Source: Methanolapillus ohkumae
GTDB taxonomy: Archaea > Halobacteriota > Methanosarcinia > Methanosarcinales > Methanosarcinaceae
Length of the DNA: 64,000 bases
Assembly (NCBI RefSeq): GCF_032594355.1
Contig: NZ_CP131061.1
Location: 558,001 to 622,000, forward strand
Reading direction: 5' to 3'
Position 1 is the first letter of the stretch; the number at the start of each line of letters is the position of its first letter. This document shows, piece by piece, positions 41,701 to 50,643 of the stretch. The position numbers and the translations under genes were made by a program. The notes under the pieces are model-generated. The model did no database searches and was not told the origin of the DNA. It saw only the letters and a list, made by a program, of their open reading frames with translations.

Positions 41701-44422
41701 TTACAGGCAAATGCCTCAAATCTATGTCGGGGCATCGCGTGAATCCGAAGCGGGTATTTTGCTCAACGAATTTAACAAAAAGAAAGCATATATGCCGATT
41801 CGGCGGCTTATGTCCAATGCGGGCGGCCTGATTCAAAAAATTAAGCCCTGTTTTATGATGAGTCCGCTATCGATTGCTCAATATTTGGATCCCTTGACGA
41901 CGTCTTTTGATGTGGTTATTTTTGACGAGGCCAGTCAGGTCCGCCCGGAAGACGCGCTTGGCGCGCTTTTGCGCGGGCAGCAGGTGGTTGTGATGGGCGA
42001 CTCCAAACAGTTGCCGCCCACTACGTTTTTTGAAAACCTGCTTGAAGGGGATGATGAGTACAACGAAGATGTTTTGTATTCCGATGTGGAAAGCGTTTTA
42101 AATATTTGCAAGCGCAGTTTCCCCTACAAAACCCTGCGCTGGCACTACAGAAGCCGCCATGAGTCTTTGATTGAAGTGTCCAATAATGAATTCTATGGCA
42201 ACCATTTGTATGTTTATCCGTCGCCGCTTCATGAAGATAAGGAAATGGGTCTTCAATTGGTTCATTTAAAGGAGACGGTGTACGACCGCGGAAAAAGCGG
42301 CGCCAACAAGGAAGAAGCCAGAATCGTCGCGCAAGAAGTCATCCGTCATTTTATTCAATTCCCGGACAAAACATTAATGGTTGGCGCGTTTAACGTCAAA
42401 CAGCAGGAAGCGATTCAAAAAGAAGTGGAAATTTTAGTGAAAAACAGCCCCGGCTTTGAAAAAGTTTTCAATAACGAGAAAGGTGAAAATTTCACGGTGA
42501 AAAATATTGAAACCATTCAGGGCGATGAGCGCGATGTGATTTTTGTCAGCGTCGGGTTTGGTTTTGACCAAAACGGCAAGTTGTCCAAAAACTTCGGTCC
42601 GCTCAACCGGGAAGGTGGAGAACGCCGCTTAAATGTGCTTTTCACCCGGGCGCGGGAAAAATGTGTTATTTTTTCCAATTTCACGGCGATTGATTTGGAT
42701 GTCGGGGATGAGGACCCGGCCGGCCTTCGGATTTTAAAAGCCTTTTTGGCGTATGCGGAAACCCGGACCATTTTTTCAAGGATGCCGGAATATCAAAGTG
42801 ATGAAGCGACGTTTGATGAATCGGTTTACACGTTCCTTCAAGAGAAGGGATATGTTTTGCATCAAAAAGTCGGGTGTGCCGGCTATAAAATTGACATGGC
42901 AGTGGTCAATGAAAAGGCGGAGGGTCATTATTTGATCGGAATCGAATGTGATGGTCCGCAATATTTCAATTCTCATGTTGCCCGTGACCGTGACCGCCTC
43001 CGGCGTGAGGTTTTAACGGGTCTTGGATGGAATCTTTATCGGGTTTGGTCGACTGATTGGTACATGAATCCGCAAAAGAGCCGGAAAAATCTGCTGGACG
43101 CCATTGAAAAAGCCAAGGAAAACGCGAAAGAAGTACCGTCAAAAGTCATTTCCGAGCCGGAAGACGCCGTATCTGTGAACGCCAGGGATGTCACATCCAT
43201 TTTAAAATTCATGAATGAGCGGGATGCTCAACTTCAAAAAGAAAAAAAATCCACTCCTGCGGCATCCGGTGAAGATATTTTTGAAGAACAAGCAAAAGCG
43301 GATGAAAAACCGTGTATAAATGAAGAGACGGCAGGTTCGGAATTTGAATTTGAACAAGAAAAAACGGCATCCAAGACAAAAACCAAGGAAAAAGAAGTCA
43401 AGGAAAAAGAAGTCAGGGAAAAGGAAGTCAAGGAAAAAGTAACCCAAGAAAAAGTCATCCAAAAGACAGAAAATAAATACGAAACGGAAGATTCAAAAAC
43501 AAAATCGTCGGATGACTTTTCGATTTCATCCGAAAAAGACGCGGATCCGGTCGAAAAAATATCGTCGCCGGTCTCCCAGACAACAGCGTCCGGTTCCGAC
43601 GCGGTGAAACGTAAAACGCAGGTGGATGCGGATGATTGTATCATCGTGGAAACGGTCCCCAAATCCAAGATGCCGCTTAAATCAAAATCGGTTGCCAAAG
43701 AAAAATCTGCCGTTTTAACAGAATCGGATGATGTAGATAATATTGTCTTGGATTTGGATGCCGAAATAGATAGCGATGATTTTGAATTTGATGAATTTTT
43801 GGACGACCCGTTTTCCGATTCCCGGATTTTAGCGGACGCGACCGAAGAGATTTTTGACGTGACTTACTTGCTGCAAAACGGCATTCCGAAATATCAAAAT
43901 TACATGGGAACCAGCTTGCCATCCACCGATAATTTGCTGGAGATTCCGCGCCACAAATTGGAACATGAAATTGTGGAAATTGTTGCCTGTGAGGGTCCGA
44001 TTCACAAAGAACAATTGGTTGCCCTTATTAAAAAGCAGTGCGATGTCAAACGTATGACAAAACCCATGCGGGATATGATTATCCGAGAAATTTCTTCCGC
44101 TGAAAAATCAAGCTACATCCGAGTTCGGGGCAATTATTTGTGGCCGGTAAAGTCACGTTCCTGTTTGGTTCGAAAGCGGGAAGGCGATTCTTTAGATATC
44201 GACCGGATTTGTGACGAAGAAATTCTTCAAGCCGCTGTTTATGTTTTAAAGACGCAGTACTCGATTCCGAAAGACCAGCTGGTCAAACAAGTGTCGGTTG
44301 CGTTTGGATTTAAAACGCTCCGGCCGGCCGCAAAAGAAAAAATAGAGAAAATCGTGGACGACGCGCTGGAAGAAGAAAAATTGGTGACGCTTCCGAATGG
44401 AAAAATTTACTTGGATGAGTAA
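38789..44422 (+). CDS. giant SF1 helicase with DUF4011, MTES_1575-type nuclease and DUF3320 domains
   Basis: 1877 residues. The N-terminal DUF4011-like part (1-290) contains LRQKLLDLSLNNNLLNYTP. Helicase core: Walker A VEGPPGTGKSQT (near 326), FDEASQVRPEDALGALLRG (near 1044), GDSKQLPPTTFF, IETIQGDERDVIFVS and RRLNVLFTRAREK. A Vsr/MTES_1575-like nuclease (about 1339-1444) follows, with GIECDGPQYFNS and GWNLYRVWSTDW. Next are a charged KEKEV-repeat linker and a C-terminal DUF3320 region (about 1720-1877). Proteins with this order are found in defence islands and probably process DNA. The frame opens at 38726, but ATG 38789 with GAAGG upstream is the family start. It is a single gene with no modification partner nearby. 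Confidence 0.88.
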   Translation: MVDVKQELELLRQKLLDLSLNNNLLNYTPSKKRTIEIKNDNISEIYDILVVQEKSMRFRADGAETKTKKTDKAEKSEFDAEQEDEDSGFLRNVLKKKENSARESSAVMLGTPYSADDLENRLFYANNQSISIFEEQGYPILYLALGFLQWTDGSKKTFKAPLILIPVQFKRVGLKRKFTIQWTGDDLFASITLKAKLLEFAGLELPEFTGIEDKHMVDFYLQAVRDLISEKDGWDVTTDAYLDFYNFKKFVMYKDLDPAVWPKGKGPETHPLINQVFNPSLPDYDGGFLENDVDLKLKTQDIYHIVNADSSQIAVIEDVKAGRNLVVEGPPGTGKSQTITNLIAELLIMGKSVLFVSEKMAALQVVKKRLDAIGLGDMCLEIHSHKAQKKAVLDELERTLKRQPPVEKNISQDLVELENLKYELNEYAKALSLKVGPIGYSVYDIYGIREHVHHYFAVENRKMKPVTFSHPEKWDKNQWTQAVSILEKMTDTLPGLGSVKNNPWNGCAPGIILPPDSQKIESDIEEAYARVQKADDALETIIGKTGLYAPASLNHLDEFLEAAELILASPKVDRTVLKNILQKGGLKTGEELAQKAKRYNELDKQVEEIFTSQIFDVDIDSYLKNSSKLLKFMNSDLKAQRAVVLNCYIKRSDKSDAAIKADLQKVLEVKDLDRELRNLEPKAVSVFGSFWNIGQKDPAVLDIYLEWAAHFGRLVENGPVTDNIFSKIEAGIDKESVLKAVATVQESVQGLPESVLRILNGIGADPAVFFNPGTVLEKTPDTFESKSAAAEFGSAEYNAAEFSPKTDADLLGASFGASSDPAFRPAAEIICDNDAADLQELPPKKEYAFAGPHPKLSDSVSAKSLRSTLDVWKNELPSLVLWSQFLIYQDQCRHTVASPMMDLIDADAVLPQDILPTFKGNYADGVLRAEFTKKRVLSTFIKEVHESKLHKFSDLDEKVILKNRDRLNSEIYRQMPQIYVGASRESEAGILLNEFNKKKAYMPIRRLMSNAGGLIQKIKPCFMMSPLSIAQYLDPLTTSFDVVIFDEASQVRPEDALGALLRGQQVVVMGDSKQLPPTTFFENLLEGDDEYNEDVLYSDVESVLNICKRSFPYKTLRWHYRSRHESLIEVSNNEFYGNHLYVYPSPLHEDKEMGLQLVHLKETVYDRGKSGANKEEARIVAQEVIRHFIQFPDKTLMVGAFNVKQQEAIQKEVEILVKNSPGFEKVFNNEKGENFTVKNIETIQGDERDVIFVSVGFGFDQNGKLSKNFGPLNREGGERRLNVLFTRAREKCVIFSNFTAIDLDVGDEDPAGLRILKAFLAYAETRTIFSRMPEYQSDEATFDESVYTFLQEKGYVLHQKVGCAGYKIDMAVVNEKAEGHYLIGIECDGPQYFNSHVARDRDRLRREVLTGLGWNLYRVWSTDWYMNPQKSRKNLLDAIEKAKENAKEVPSKVISEPEDAVSVNARDVTSILKFMNERDAQLQKEKKSTPAASGEDIFEEQAKADEKPCINEETAGSEFEFEQEKTASKTKTKEKEVKEKEVREKEVKEKVTQEKVIQKTENKYETEDSKTKSSDDFSISSEKDADPVEKISSPVSQTTASGSDAVKRKTQVDADDCIIVETVPKSKMPLKSKSVAKEKSAVLTESDDVDNIVLDLDAEIDSDDFEFDEFLDDPFSDSRILADATEEIFDVTYLLQNGIPKYQNYMGTSLPSTDNLLEIPRHKLEHEIVEIVACEGPIHKEQLVALIKKQCDVKRMTKPMRDMIIREISSAEKSSYIRVRGNYLWPVKSRSCLVRKREGDSLDIDRICDEEILQAAVYVLKTQYSIPKDQLVKQVSVAFGFKTLRPAAKEKIEKIVDDALEEEKLVTLPNGKIYLDE

Positions 44423-44559
44423 AATCAAGAAGAGGCAGAGGCGAATTATTGGGAAATATTTTTCAAGTCATTTCCGGATGAAAAATCCAAAAACTGTTTT
44501 TTCATTCCCTCTTCTTTTATTGTTTTTCTCTTCTTTTTTATTGGTTTTTTCCTTTTTTT

Positions 44560-44650
44560 TATTGATTTTTCTTCTTTTTTATTGATTTTTCTTCTTTTTT
44601 ATTGATTTTTCTTCTTTTTTATTGATTTTTCTTCTTTTTTATTGATTTTT
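44560..44650. repeat. 20-bp ATTGATTTTTCTTCTTTTTT tandem repeat
   Basis: Four to five copies lie in the gap downstream of the large helicase. The last copy reaches the stop codon of the convergent phosphoesterase. Confidence 0.85.
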
Positions 44651-45244
44651 CTCTTCTTTTTCTTCTTCCAGCTTCTCTCGGAATTTCAAATAATTACAAG
44701 CGGCCGCACCGACCGGAATCACCCGGATATCTTGAACCGTTCCCGGTTTTTTCTCTTCTAACTCTATTTCAACGACGGATGGTTCTGACATGCGCGGCTT
44801 AATGGGGGATCCCGGGCAAATCAAATATTTTTCTTGGTAGGCTTCAATCACCGGGGTGTGAATGTGCCCGAAAATGAGAATGTCCACATCCATTTCCCGA
44901 AGTGTATACCATCGGGCGGTATTTTCGTTGAGGGAACGTCCGGCTTCATGAACGACACCAAAGCGGATTTTGTTTTGCTCAAACACCAATTTATCAGGGA
45001 TTTTATTTCGGATGTATTCCCCGTCATTATTTCCGTAAACAGCCTTGAGCTTCCCGGTTTTTTCAAACAAATCAAAAATTTCATCGGAATAGAAATCGCC
45101 GGCATGAACAATGATGTCGGCTTCTTTCATTTTTTCGCGCAAAATCTCCGGTAAAATTGTCAATTCGGAGGCATCCCGGACATTTGAAATATCAGACGGC
45201 TCTAATTTCGGGATATGTGTATCGGATAAGACTAAAATTTTCAT
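44639..45244 (-). CDS. YfcE/MJ0936-type metallophosphoesterase
   Basis: About 201 residues from ATG 45244 (MKILVLSDTH). The metal ligands are in SDTH, HAGDF, YGNNDG and FGHIHTP, in the order and spacing of small calcineurin-like phosphodiesterases. Members hydrolyse phosphodiester bonds in model substrates, and true substrates are uncertain. The C-terminus is a Glu/Lys-rich helix that runs into the flanking tandem repeat. It is monocistronic. Confidence 0.9.
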   Translation of the reverse strand: MKILVLSDTHIPKLEPSDISNVRDASELTILPEILREKMKEADIIVHAGDFYSDEIFDLFEKTGKLKAVYGNNDGEYIRNKIPDKLVFEQNKIRFGVVHEAGRSLNENTARWYTLREMDVDILIFGHIHTPVIEAYQEKYLICPGSPIKPRMSEPSVVEIELEEKKPGTVQDIRVIPVGAAACNYLKFREKLEEEKEEKNQ

Positions 45245-45521
45245 AAAATTCATCTCAATGAATATTTTAATTCAATAATATATATAAAATAATGGATTTC
45301 ATATTTGGAATTGATTTTTCATTTTTCAATATTTTCAATTTTCAATTTTCATTTTCAAATTTCAATTATTCCATTTTTCAATAATTACAATAATTACACA
45401 TAATTACAATAAAGATTTAAAAGGATGATTTCATTAACATTGGTATTTAATGTTTTTTTAAATTTATTTAAAATTTTTAATTTATTTTTGTAAATGAAAT
45501 AAATCCGATGAGGGGTCAAGG

Positions 45522-45950
45522 ATGGATTGTATTTTTTGTAAAATCGCAAAAGGTGAAATTCCCTGCTTTAAGGTGTTTGAAGACGGCAACCATTTGGCAT
45601 TTCTAGATATTTCTCCATGCTCGGATGGGCACACAGTTGTGATTCCAAAGAAACATTCGGTTTCTTTTTTGGATTTGAATGAAAAAGAGGCGGGAGAACT
45701 TTTCTCCTTTGTCAACGCTGTTTCCAAAAAAATATATGATCCGCTGAGTGCGGATGGTTTAACGATTGGCTCTAACATTTACGAGAGTGCCGGACAAACA
45801 GTCATGCATACCCATATTCATATTATTCCGCGCTACGAAGGGGATGGTGGCGGCTCGACACATTCGGTTGTCTGCTCCGCACAATCCTCCGACATGAATT
45901 TTTTGGCTCAGATTCATAAAAAAATAACAGAATCATCCCGTGCAGAATGA
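45522..45950 (+). CDS. HIT-family nucleotide hydrolase/transferase
   Basis: 142 residues. The opening CIFCKIAKGEIPCFKVFED and the histidine triad HTHIHIIPR (near 94-102) define the HIT family, Hint/HinT-like branch, which hydrolyses AMP-linked substrates. A Cys pair at the N-terminus (CIFC) may bind zinc. The start ATG is preceded by GAGGGGTCAAGG, a good ribosome-binding site. Confidence 0.93.
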   Translation: MDCIFCKIAKGEIPCFKVFEDGNHLAFLDISPCSDGHTVVIPKKHSVSFLDLNEKEAGELFSFVNAVSKKIYDPLSADGLTIGSNIYESAGQTVMHTHIHIIPRYEGDGGGSTHSVVCSAQSSDMNFLAQIHKKITESSRAE

Positions 45951-46033
45951 AAATTCAAGACTAAAATCCTATGAACTTCAAAGATTCAGAGATAAAATCC
46001 GCAGACAAAGCTTAAAAGAATGAGGAATGAAAA

Positions 46034-46351
46034 ATGAATACTGCCCAAGAAATGAAAAATCAGGAGGAGCCATACCGTCCCGAACAATTCGGACGTTATT
46101 TCGGTGTCTGCGCGTCTTTTCACCATTCCAAAGTCTGCCTTTGTCCGACTTGTTCCATACGCCCACCGGTTGGGATTTTAATGTATTGTGCCAAAGGAAA
46201 ATGTCCGACTTACGGCTCCGGCGAAGAGCACAACAAAACAATCGGGCGGGATGATTCTGGGGACGGAAAAAACGAATTCTGTTTATGCCAAAGCTGTGCC
46301 GTTTATAAGCAATTCGCAATGGAAGGCGCTGATTTCTGCTCGACGGACTAA
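46034..46351 (+). CDS. DUF2769 cysteine-rich protein
   Basis: 105 residues. The cysteine spacing CLCPTCSI, CAKGKCPTYGSG and CLCQSCAVY matches DUF2769, a methanogen-enriched family predicted to bind a metal or an iron-sulfur cluster. The function is unknown. It lies 65 bases upstream of the E1-like gene on the same strand, so the three genes from 46034 to 47583 probably form an operon around sulfur chemistry. That functional link is inference. Confidence 0.8.
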   Translation: MNTAQEMKNQEEPYRPEQFGRYFGVCASFHHSKVCLCPTCSIRPPVGILMYCAKGKCPTYGSGEEHNKTIGRDDSGDGKNEFCLCQSCAVYKQFAMEGADFCSTD

Positions 46352-46416
46352 ATTTTTCGTGGGAATGTATTTCTTATGTGTTTGTTTTCGTGTGGATATA
46401 TTTTCTTGTGGATGGG

Positions 46417-47256
46417 ATGGCTGTGATTTCCAAAAAATATTTTCGACAAAATTCGCTTTTGAGTGACGCCGGACAACAGGCGTTGCAAAACTCCCGTGTT
46501 TTTATTGCCGGGGCGGGCGGTCTTGGCTCTCCGGTTGCGACTTATCTGGTGGCGGCGGGCGTTGGTCAAATCACGCTTTTGGATTTTGACGCGGTGGATG
46601 CAACCAATTTGAACCGGCAGTTTTTGCATCATGAAAAAGATATCGGGAAGAACAAAGCATTTTCCGGAAAAGAGAAGCTGTCATCGCAAAATCCGGATAT
46701 TTTGATCTTGCCGGTCACTGAAAAATTGACGGCAAACAATGTGGCGGACTTAGTGAATAATTCTGAAATCATTGTGGATGCACTCGACAATGATGAGACG
46801 CGGCAGATTTTGGCAAAATTTGCGCATGACCGAAAAATTCCCTATTTCCATGCGGCTGTTTACGGATTTTCGGGACAAGTCAGTGTTTTTTTACCGGGGG
46901 GCGGACCCTGCTTTTTCTGTGCGTTTCCCGAATCGGAACTCTTGCCGGAACCCCTTTTGGAATCCTCGTTGAAATCTGTATCGGACTCCGACTCCGGCTC
47001 CAACATTGACTCCGGCTCCAACTTCAACTCCGGCTCCAACTCCAAATGCGAAACCGCGGAAAAGTTTCCGATTGTCGGATCGGTTTGTGGGGTGGTCGGC
47101 TCGATGGAAGCGAATGAAGTCATCAAATATATCACTCAAAAAGGTGAGCTTGCTACCGGAAAATTATTGATTTGGGACGGACTTATAAATTCGTTGGATA
47201 TTTTGGAAATTCCCAAAGAAGAAAACTGTCCGGTTTGCGGCAAAAATTTGGAATAA
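46417..47256 (+). CDS. E1-like ThiF/MoeB/HesA adenylyltransferase
   Basis: 279 residues from ATG 46417. The nucleotide-binding motif is GAGGLGSPVATYL (near 31-43), followed by DFDAVDATNLNRQFL and the IVDALDN strand. Zinc cysteines are CFFC and CPVC near the end. SVCGVVGSMEANEVIKYI is the family crossover region. A serine/asparagine/glycine-rich insertion made of repeated DSGSN words interrupts it near residues 190-210. The enzyme adenylates the C-terminal glycine of a ubiquitin-like sulfur carrier, and the likely partner is the next gene. Confidence 0.9.
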   Translation: MAVISKKYFRQNSLLSDAGQQALQNSRVFIAGAGGLGSPVATYLVAAGVGQITLLDFDAVDATNLNRQFLHHEKDIGKNKAFSGKEKLSSQNPDILILPVTEKLTANNVADLVNNSEIIVDALDNDETRQILAKFAHDRKIPYFHAAVYGFSGQVSVFLPGGGPCFFCAFPESELLPEPLLESSLKSVSDSDSGSNIDSGSNFNSGSNSKCETAEKFPIVGSVCGVVGSMEANEVIKYITQKGELATGKLLIWDGLINSLDILEIPKEENCPVCGKNLE

Positions 47257-47274
47257 TTCAATTAAAAAACAAAA

Positions 47275-47583
47275 ATGGATAAAATAATGGACTCGAAAAA
47301 AATGATAAAAATCACAATTTTTGCATACGGGCGCCTGAAAGAATATTTTCCGGAAAAAACAGACCTGGCGGTCTCGGAAAATTCAAGCTTAAAAGACATT
47401 TTGATCACGTTTTCACGGTCCAGCGAAGACGGTGGGTCGCTAATATTTGATTGTTCCGGACATCTGCGCCGAAATCTGATTGTTCAATTGAATCAAAAAA
47501 GAGTTCTCAACAGCTCGATACATTCTGTTCTTCCAAAAGACGGAGATGAAATCATTATTTATCCGCCGGTATCCGGCGGCTGA
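47275..47583 (+). CDS. ubiquitin-like sulfur carrier (MoaD/ThiS/SAMP type)
   Basis: Up to 102 residues. A beta-grasp pattern (IKITIFAYGRLKEYFPE, then VQLNQKRVLN and DGDEIIIYPPVSGG) ends in the Gly-Gly needed for adenylation and thiocarboxylate formation. Later starts at 47287 and 47302 (MIKITIFAYGRL) are equally reasonable; the last matches usual MoaD length. It lies 18 bases after the E1-like gene. It should carry sulfur for molybdopterin, tungstopterin or tRNA thiolation, or act as a protein modifier. Confidence 0.88.
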   Translation: MDKIMDSKKMIKITIFAYGRLKEYFPEKTDLAVSENSSLKDILITFSRSSEDGGSLIFDCSGHLRRNLIVQLNQKRVLNSSIHSVLPKDGDEIIIYPPVSGG

Positions 47584-47684
47584 ATGATTTTTTCGGCAGC
47601 TGAAAAGATATTGCCGAAAATTTAAATTAAAAAAGGCAATCTCTAACTTAATCATAATTCTATATTTATATTAATATATATTAC

Positions 47685-47820
47685 TTTTAATCTTATTTTT
47701 ATATTACTTTTACTCTTATCTTATTTTTATATTACTTTTACTCTTATTTTTATATTACTTTTACTCTTATTTTTATATTACTTTTACTCTTATCTTATTT
47801 TTATATTATTTTTGCTTTTA
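47685..47820. repeat. ATATTACTTTTACTCTTATTTTT tandem repeat
   Basis: About six copies of ATATTACTTTTACTCTTATT with variable T-runs lie between the convergent ubiquitin-like gene and the next minus-strand gene. Confidence 0.8.
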
Positions 47821-47843
47821 TATTTCTTGAAAAAAAATGTTCA

Positions 47844-48644
47844 TCATTGGAAATCCAAGAGGCTTTTGGTTGATTTTTTGGACACCAATTTGGAGACGTC
47901 AATTTCGTCTTTCAATATCGAGTTCAAGATTTTTATGGTCCGGATCAGAAAATCTAAATCCAATTTTTCAATATGAATTTCAAAAGCCTGCGTCCCACGC
48001 GGGATTTCTAAAAAATCGTCATAATATTTTTTGTCGGTTTTGGATTTATACGCCAACAAATCCGTTCCGTTAAAGTAGCGGGAAATTTGGTGTGGATCAA
48101 TACCGGTTGCGGCAAGTTCCGTCTCAAAACAGGGCCGCTCAAAAAGAGTTGTGTACAAGTAAACGGCGGTTTCCAAACGGACGGCGGGCGTCAGATGAGA
48201 AATTTTGGCTTCCACAATCCGGTAAATATCCGGATGAATGTCCTTTTCATCGGGCTGAACTTCATTTTCGATGTCATCTCTTTCGATTTTTTCGTCCGAT
48301 TCGGAAAAATCAATTTCGTCCGGCAAATTTTGGCTGTTTTGTCCGGAAGCTGCCGCTTTTTTGAGATTTTCTTCCGTTTGAAAGGGAGAAATTTCAGGGT
48401 CTAATTTCATTTGAGAAGGAAGCGTGTAAATTTTAGATGGAGACAAATCGAATTCATTGAGCCTTTTTAAATCATTTAAGGCCCGCAAATAACCGGTCAC
48501 AATCAAACGGTGTTCATGGATTCCCCGTTTCTTCAATTCGCGCGTGATACCACTGATTGAAAGTTGTCTTCCGTCTTTTAAAAGATCGAATATTTCAACA
48601 GAGAGATTGATGTGTTCCTGCATAAATGTCCAACCGTTATCCAT
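47844..48644 (-). CDS. uncharacterised archaeal protein with N-terminal winged-helix-like domain
   Basis: About 266 residues from ATG 48644 (the frame is open to 48716). The N-terminal NLSVEIFDLLKDGRQLSISG, followed by ITRELKKRGIHEHRLIVTGY, looks like a winged helix. A disordered acidic linker (about 95-140) leads to a C-terminal helical part with FERPCFETELAATGIDPHQI. I do not recognise the family. A DNA- or RNA-binding role is plausible from the helix-turn-helix only. Confidence 0.6.
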   Translation of the reverse strand: MDNGWTFMQEHINLSVEIFDLLKDGRQLSISGITRELKKRGIHEHRLIVTGYLRALNDLKRLNEFDLSPSKIYTLPSQMKLDPEISPFQTEENLKKAAASGQNSQNLPDEIDFSESDEKIERDDIENEVQPDEKDIHPDIYRIVEAKISHLTPAVRLETAVYLYTTLFERPCFETELAATGIDPHQISRYFNGTDLLAYKSKTDKKYYDDFLEIPRGTQAFEIHIEKLDLDFLIRTIKILNSILKDEIDVSKLVSKKSTKSLLDFQ

Positions 48645-49210
48645 GTCGGTTATTTTAAAATATGTCGGTTCAAAAAAACATATCGGAAAAAAAACTCTTA
48701 AATCCTTCAAGGTCAACTTTCTGAAATATTTTTTTGGTAAATTCTTTCTTTTTTATTATTTCTTTCTTTAAAAACTTTAAAATACTTTGCAAACCTTACT
48801 TTATGTCTCTCTCTTTTATAAATCAAATTTTTATGATTTAGCCGGATGGGAGACAAAAAACATTTTTTCTTGTTCAAAGGTAAAAATGCAAATATTGCAA
48901 ATATTGCAAATGAAATATACGCCCCTGAATGCATATAATTTTTACCATATTTGGATACAAATCCTATGTGCTTGTTTTTTGAAAAATATTTTACCGCAAG
49001 CACTTTTCAAAAATAATAAAAATGTTGTAAAATAAAATCCGGATTCGTCAGAATATTAATCAGAATCCTTTGTATTCTTGCAAAACAAAGCGAATGAATT
49101 TGTTTTAAATATAAAATAAAAAATAAGAACAAAAACAAAACAAAATGCAAAAAATAAAAACGAAATGCAAAATAAGAACAAAAACAAAAGGTTACATTTG
49201 AGGTCTTGCC
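48645..49210. other. AT-rich divergent intergenic region
   Basis: About 570 bases lie between the divergent genes at 47844 and 49211. GCAAATATT is repeated three times near 48893-48911. AAATAAGAACAAAAACAAAA words recur just before the 49211 gene. Two open frames here (48713-49003 minus, 48787-49035 plus) have no ribosome-binding site or family support. Confidence 0.45.
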
Positions 49211-49726
49211 ATGGGAGAAAGAACACGCATTATTAACGACCCCTCTTACTTAGTTCCGCTTTTGAGAACTTTCGGGTCACGTACACACAAAAAGGTTTTT
49301 GATTTACTTTTGACGGAATGGATGACAAAAGAAGAATTGGACGAAGCCATTGATTCAGACTCTCTCAGCAGTTTAATCAATTTAAAGAAGGCCGGATTGC
49401 TGGAAAGCAAATGGCGTGTCCCCGAGCCTGGAAAATCCCCGTCCAAAGAATTCCATACGTCTTACACCAATGTTCAAGTGAATTTTCAAAGTTCATTTGA
49501 AGATTTAAGTGACATTATTATGCTTGCGTTTAAGCCCTACGACGAAGTGAAAGACACCATCGAAAGTTTGGAATCGCTTGTCGCGGAAGGCAATACATCC
49601 ATGAGCAAATTAACCCGGGAATTAAATATGAATACGTGTCTCATTTGCGCAACTGCCCGGCGTTCCGACCGGCTTTCCGTTATGGGACAGCGCCTTAAAT
49701 TGATTGAAAAAGATGAGGAGATCTAA
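49211..49726 (+). CDS. ArsR-like winged-helix regulator
   Basis: 171 residues. An N-terminal winged helix (LLRTFGSRTHKKVFDLLLTE, then SSLINLKKAGLLESKWRVPE) is followed by a wing and a C-terminal helical region with CLICATARRSDRLSVMGQR near the end. ATG follows GAGGTCTTGCC. It is two bases upstream of the GTG of a second regulator gene, so the two are co-transcribed. Target genes are unknown; autoregulation is possible. Confidence 0.78.
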   Translation: MGERTRIINDPSYLVPLLRTFGSRTHKKVFDLLLTEWMTKEELDEAIDSDSLSSLINLKKAGLLESKWRVPEPGKSPSKEFHTSYTNVQVNFQSSFEDLSDIIMLAFKPYDEVKDTIESLESLVAEGNTSMSKLTRELNMNTCLICATARRSDRLSVMGQRLKLIEKDEEI

Positions 49727-49728
49727 CC

Positions 49729-50559
49729 GTGAGTTCAAAAATCCTTCAAAGCAAAAGTGAGATGACCAAGTTTCAGGTTTTGACCGAAATCGCGGCCCGC
49801 CAGCCGACCGTTCGCCAAAAAGAAGTCGCGGTCAAAATCGGGATCACGCCGCAAGCTGTTTCGGAATATATCAAGGAATTGACAGCGGATGGATTGATTC
49901 ATTCGGACGGGCGCGTTCGTTACAAAATCACAAAAGACGGCATTGAATGGGTTTTGGAAAACGCGGCCGAGCTGCGCCAATATTCTCAATCGGTCATGGA
50001 AGAAATCATCAGTCATGTTTCCACCTGGACGGCCATTTGTGATGAGGATGTCCGAAAGGACGACAAAGTGTTTATTGAGATGCGAGAAGGGCTTTTGTAT
50101 GCCAACAAAGAGAAAAATACAGGCATTTTCGGAACGGCAATTATGACCACTTCAAAAGGGTTTGATGTGGGGGTGACCGACCTTCAAGGCTTTATGCACA
50201 CGGAAATCGGATCGATTACGATTTGTAAAATTCCCCGAATTAAGCGCGGCGGGTCGTCTAACACCAATCTGGAGCGCCTCAGGCCAATCGTGGAATCCAA
50301 ACCCTACATCGGTGCTGTCGGAACGGAAGCGCTTATGGCTCTAAAAAGACTCAACGTTGTGCCTCATGTCATGTTCGGTGCATCGGAATCCGTTATTCAA
50401 GCTGCCTATCACGGGTTGACATCCGCTTTGATTATTGTGGAAGATGAGGTTCCCAACTTATTCACCCGGTTGGAAGCGGAAGACATTCCGTATGAAATCA
50501 TGGACATGAGTAAAAACAAATATGCGGAACCTTTTTTAAACTTTTTAAAAAACAAATAA
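49729..50559 (+). CDS. MarR/winged-helix transcriptional regulator with C-terminal sensor-like domain
   Basis: 276 residues, GTG start two bases after the previous stop, with GAGGAG upstream inside that gene. The HTH is RQKEVAVKIGITPQAVSEYI followed by KELTADGLI and a wing with GRVRYKITKDG. The C-terminal about 170 residues form an alpha/beta domain (ITICKIPRIKRGGSSNTNLE, then HVMFGASESVIQAAYHG) found in archaeal regulators of this type; its ligand is not known. It is translationally linked to the ArsR-like gene. Confidence 0.8.
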   Translation: MSSKILQSKSEMTKFQVLTEIAARQPTVRQKEVAVKIGITPQAVSEYIKELTADGLIHSDGRVRYKITKDGIEWVLENAAELRQYSQSVMEEIISHVSTWTAICDEDVRKDDKVFIEMREGLLYANKEKNTGIFGTAIMTTSKGFDVGVTDLQGFMHTEIGSITICKIPRIKRGGSSNTNLERLRPIVESKPYIGAVGTEALMALKRLNVVPHVMFGASESVIQAAYHGLTSALIIVEDEVPNLFTRLEAEDIPYEIMDMSKNKYAEPFLNFLKNK

Positions 50560-50643
50560 TTATTTTATTTGTTTTTTATTCGTTTTTGTTTTATCTTATT
50601 CGTTTTATCTTATTCGTTTTTGTTTTTCAATTTTTTCAACAAT

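Noticed and set aside
48713..49035. Two ORFs of 96 and 82 codons on opposite strands in the divergent gap
   Set aside because: No ribosome-binding site, biased composition, no recognisable motif, and they overlap a promoter region needed by both flanking genes.
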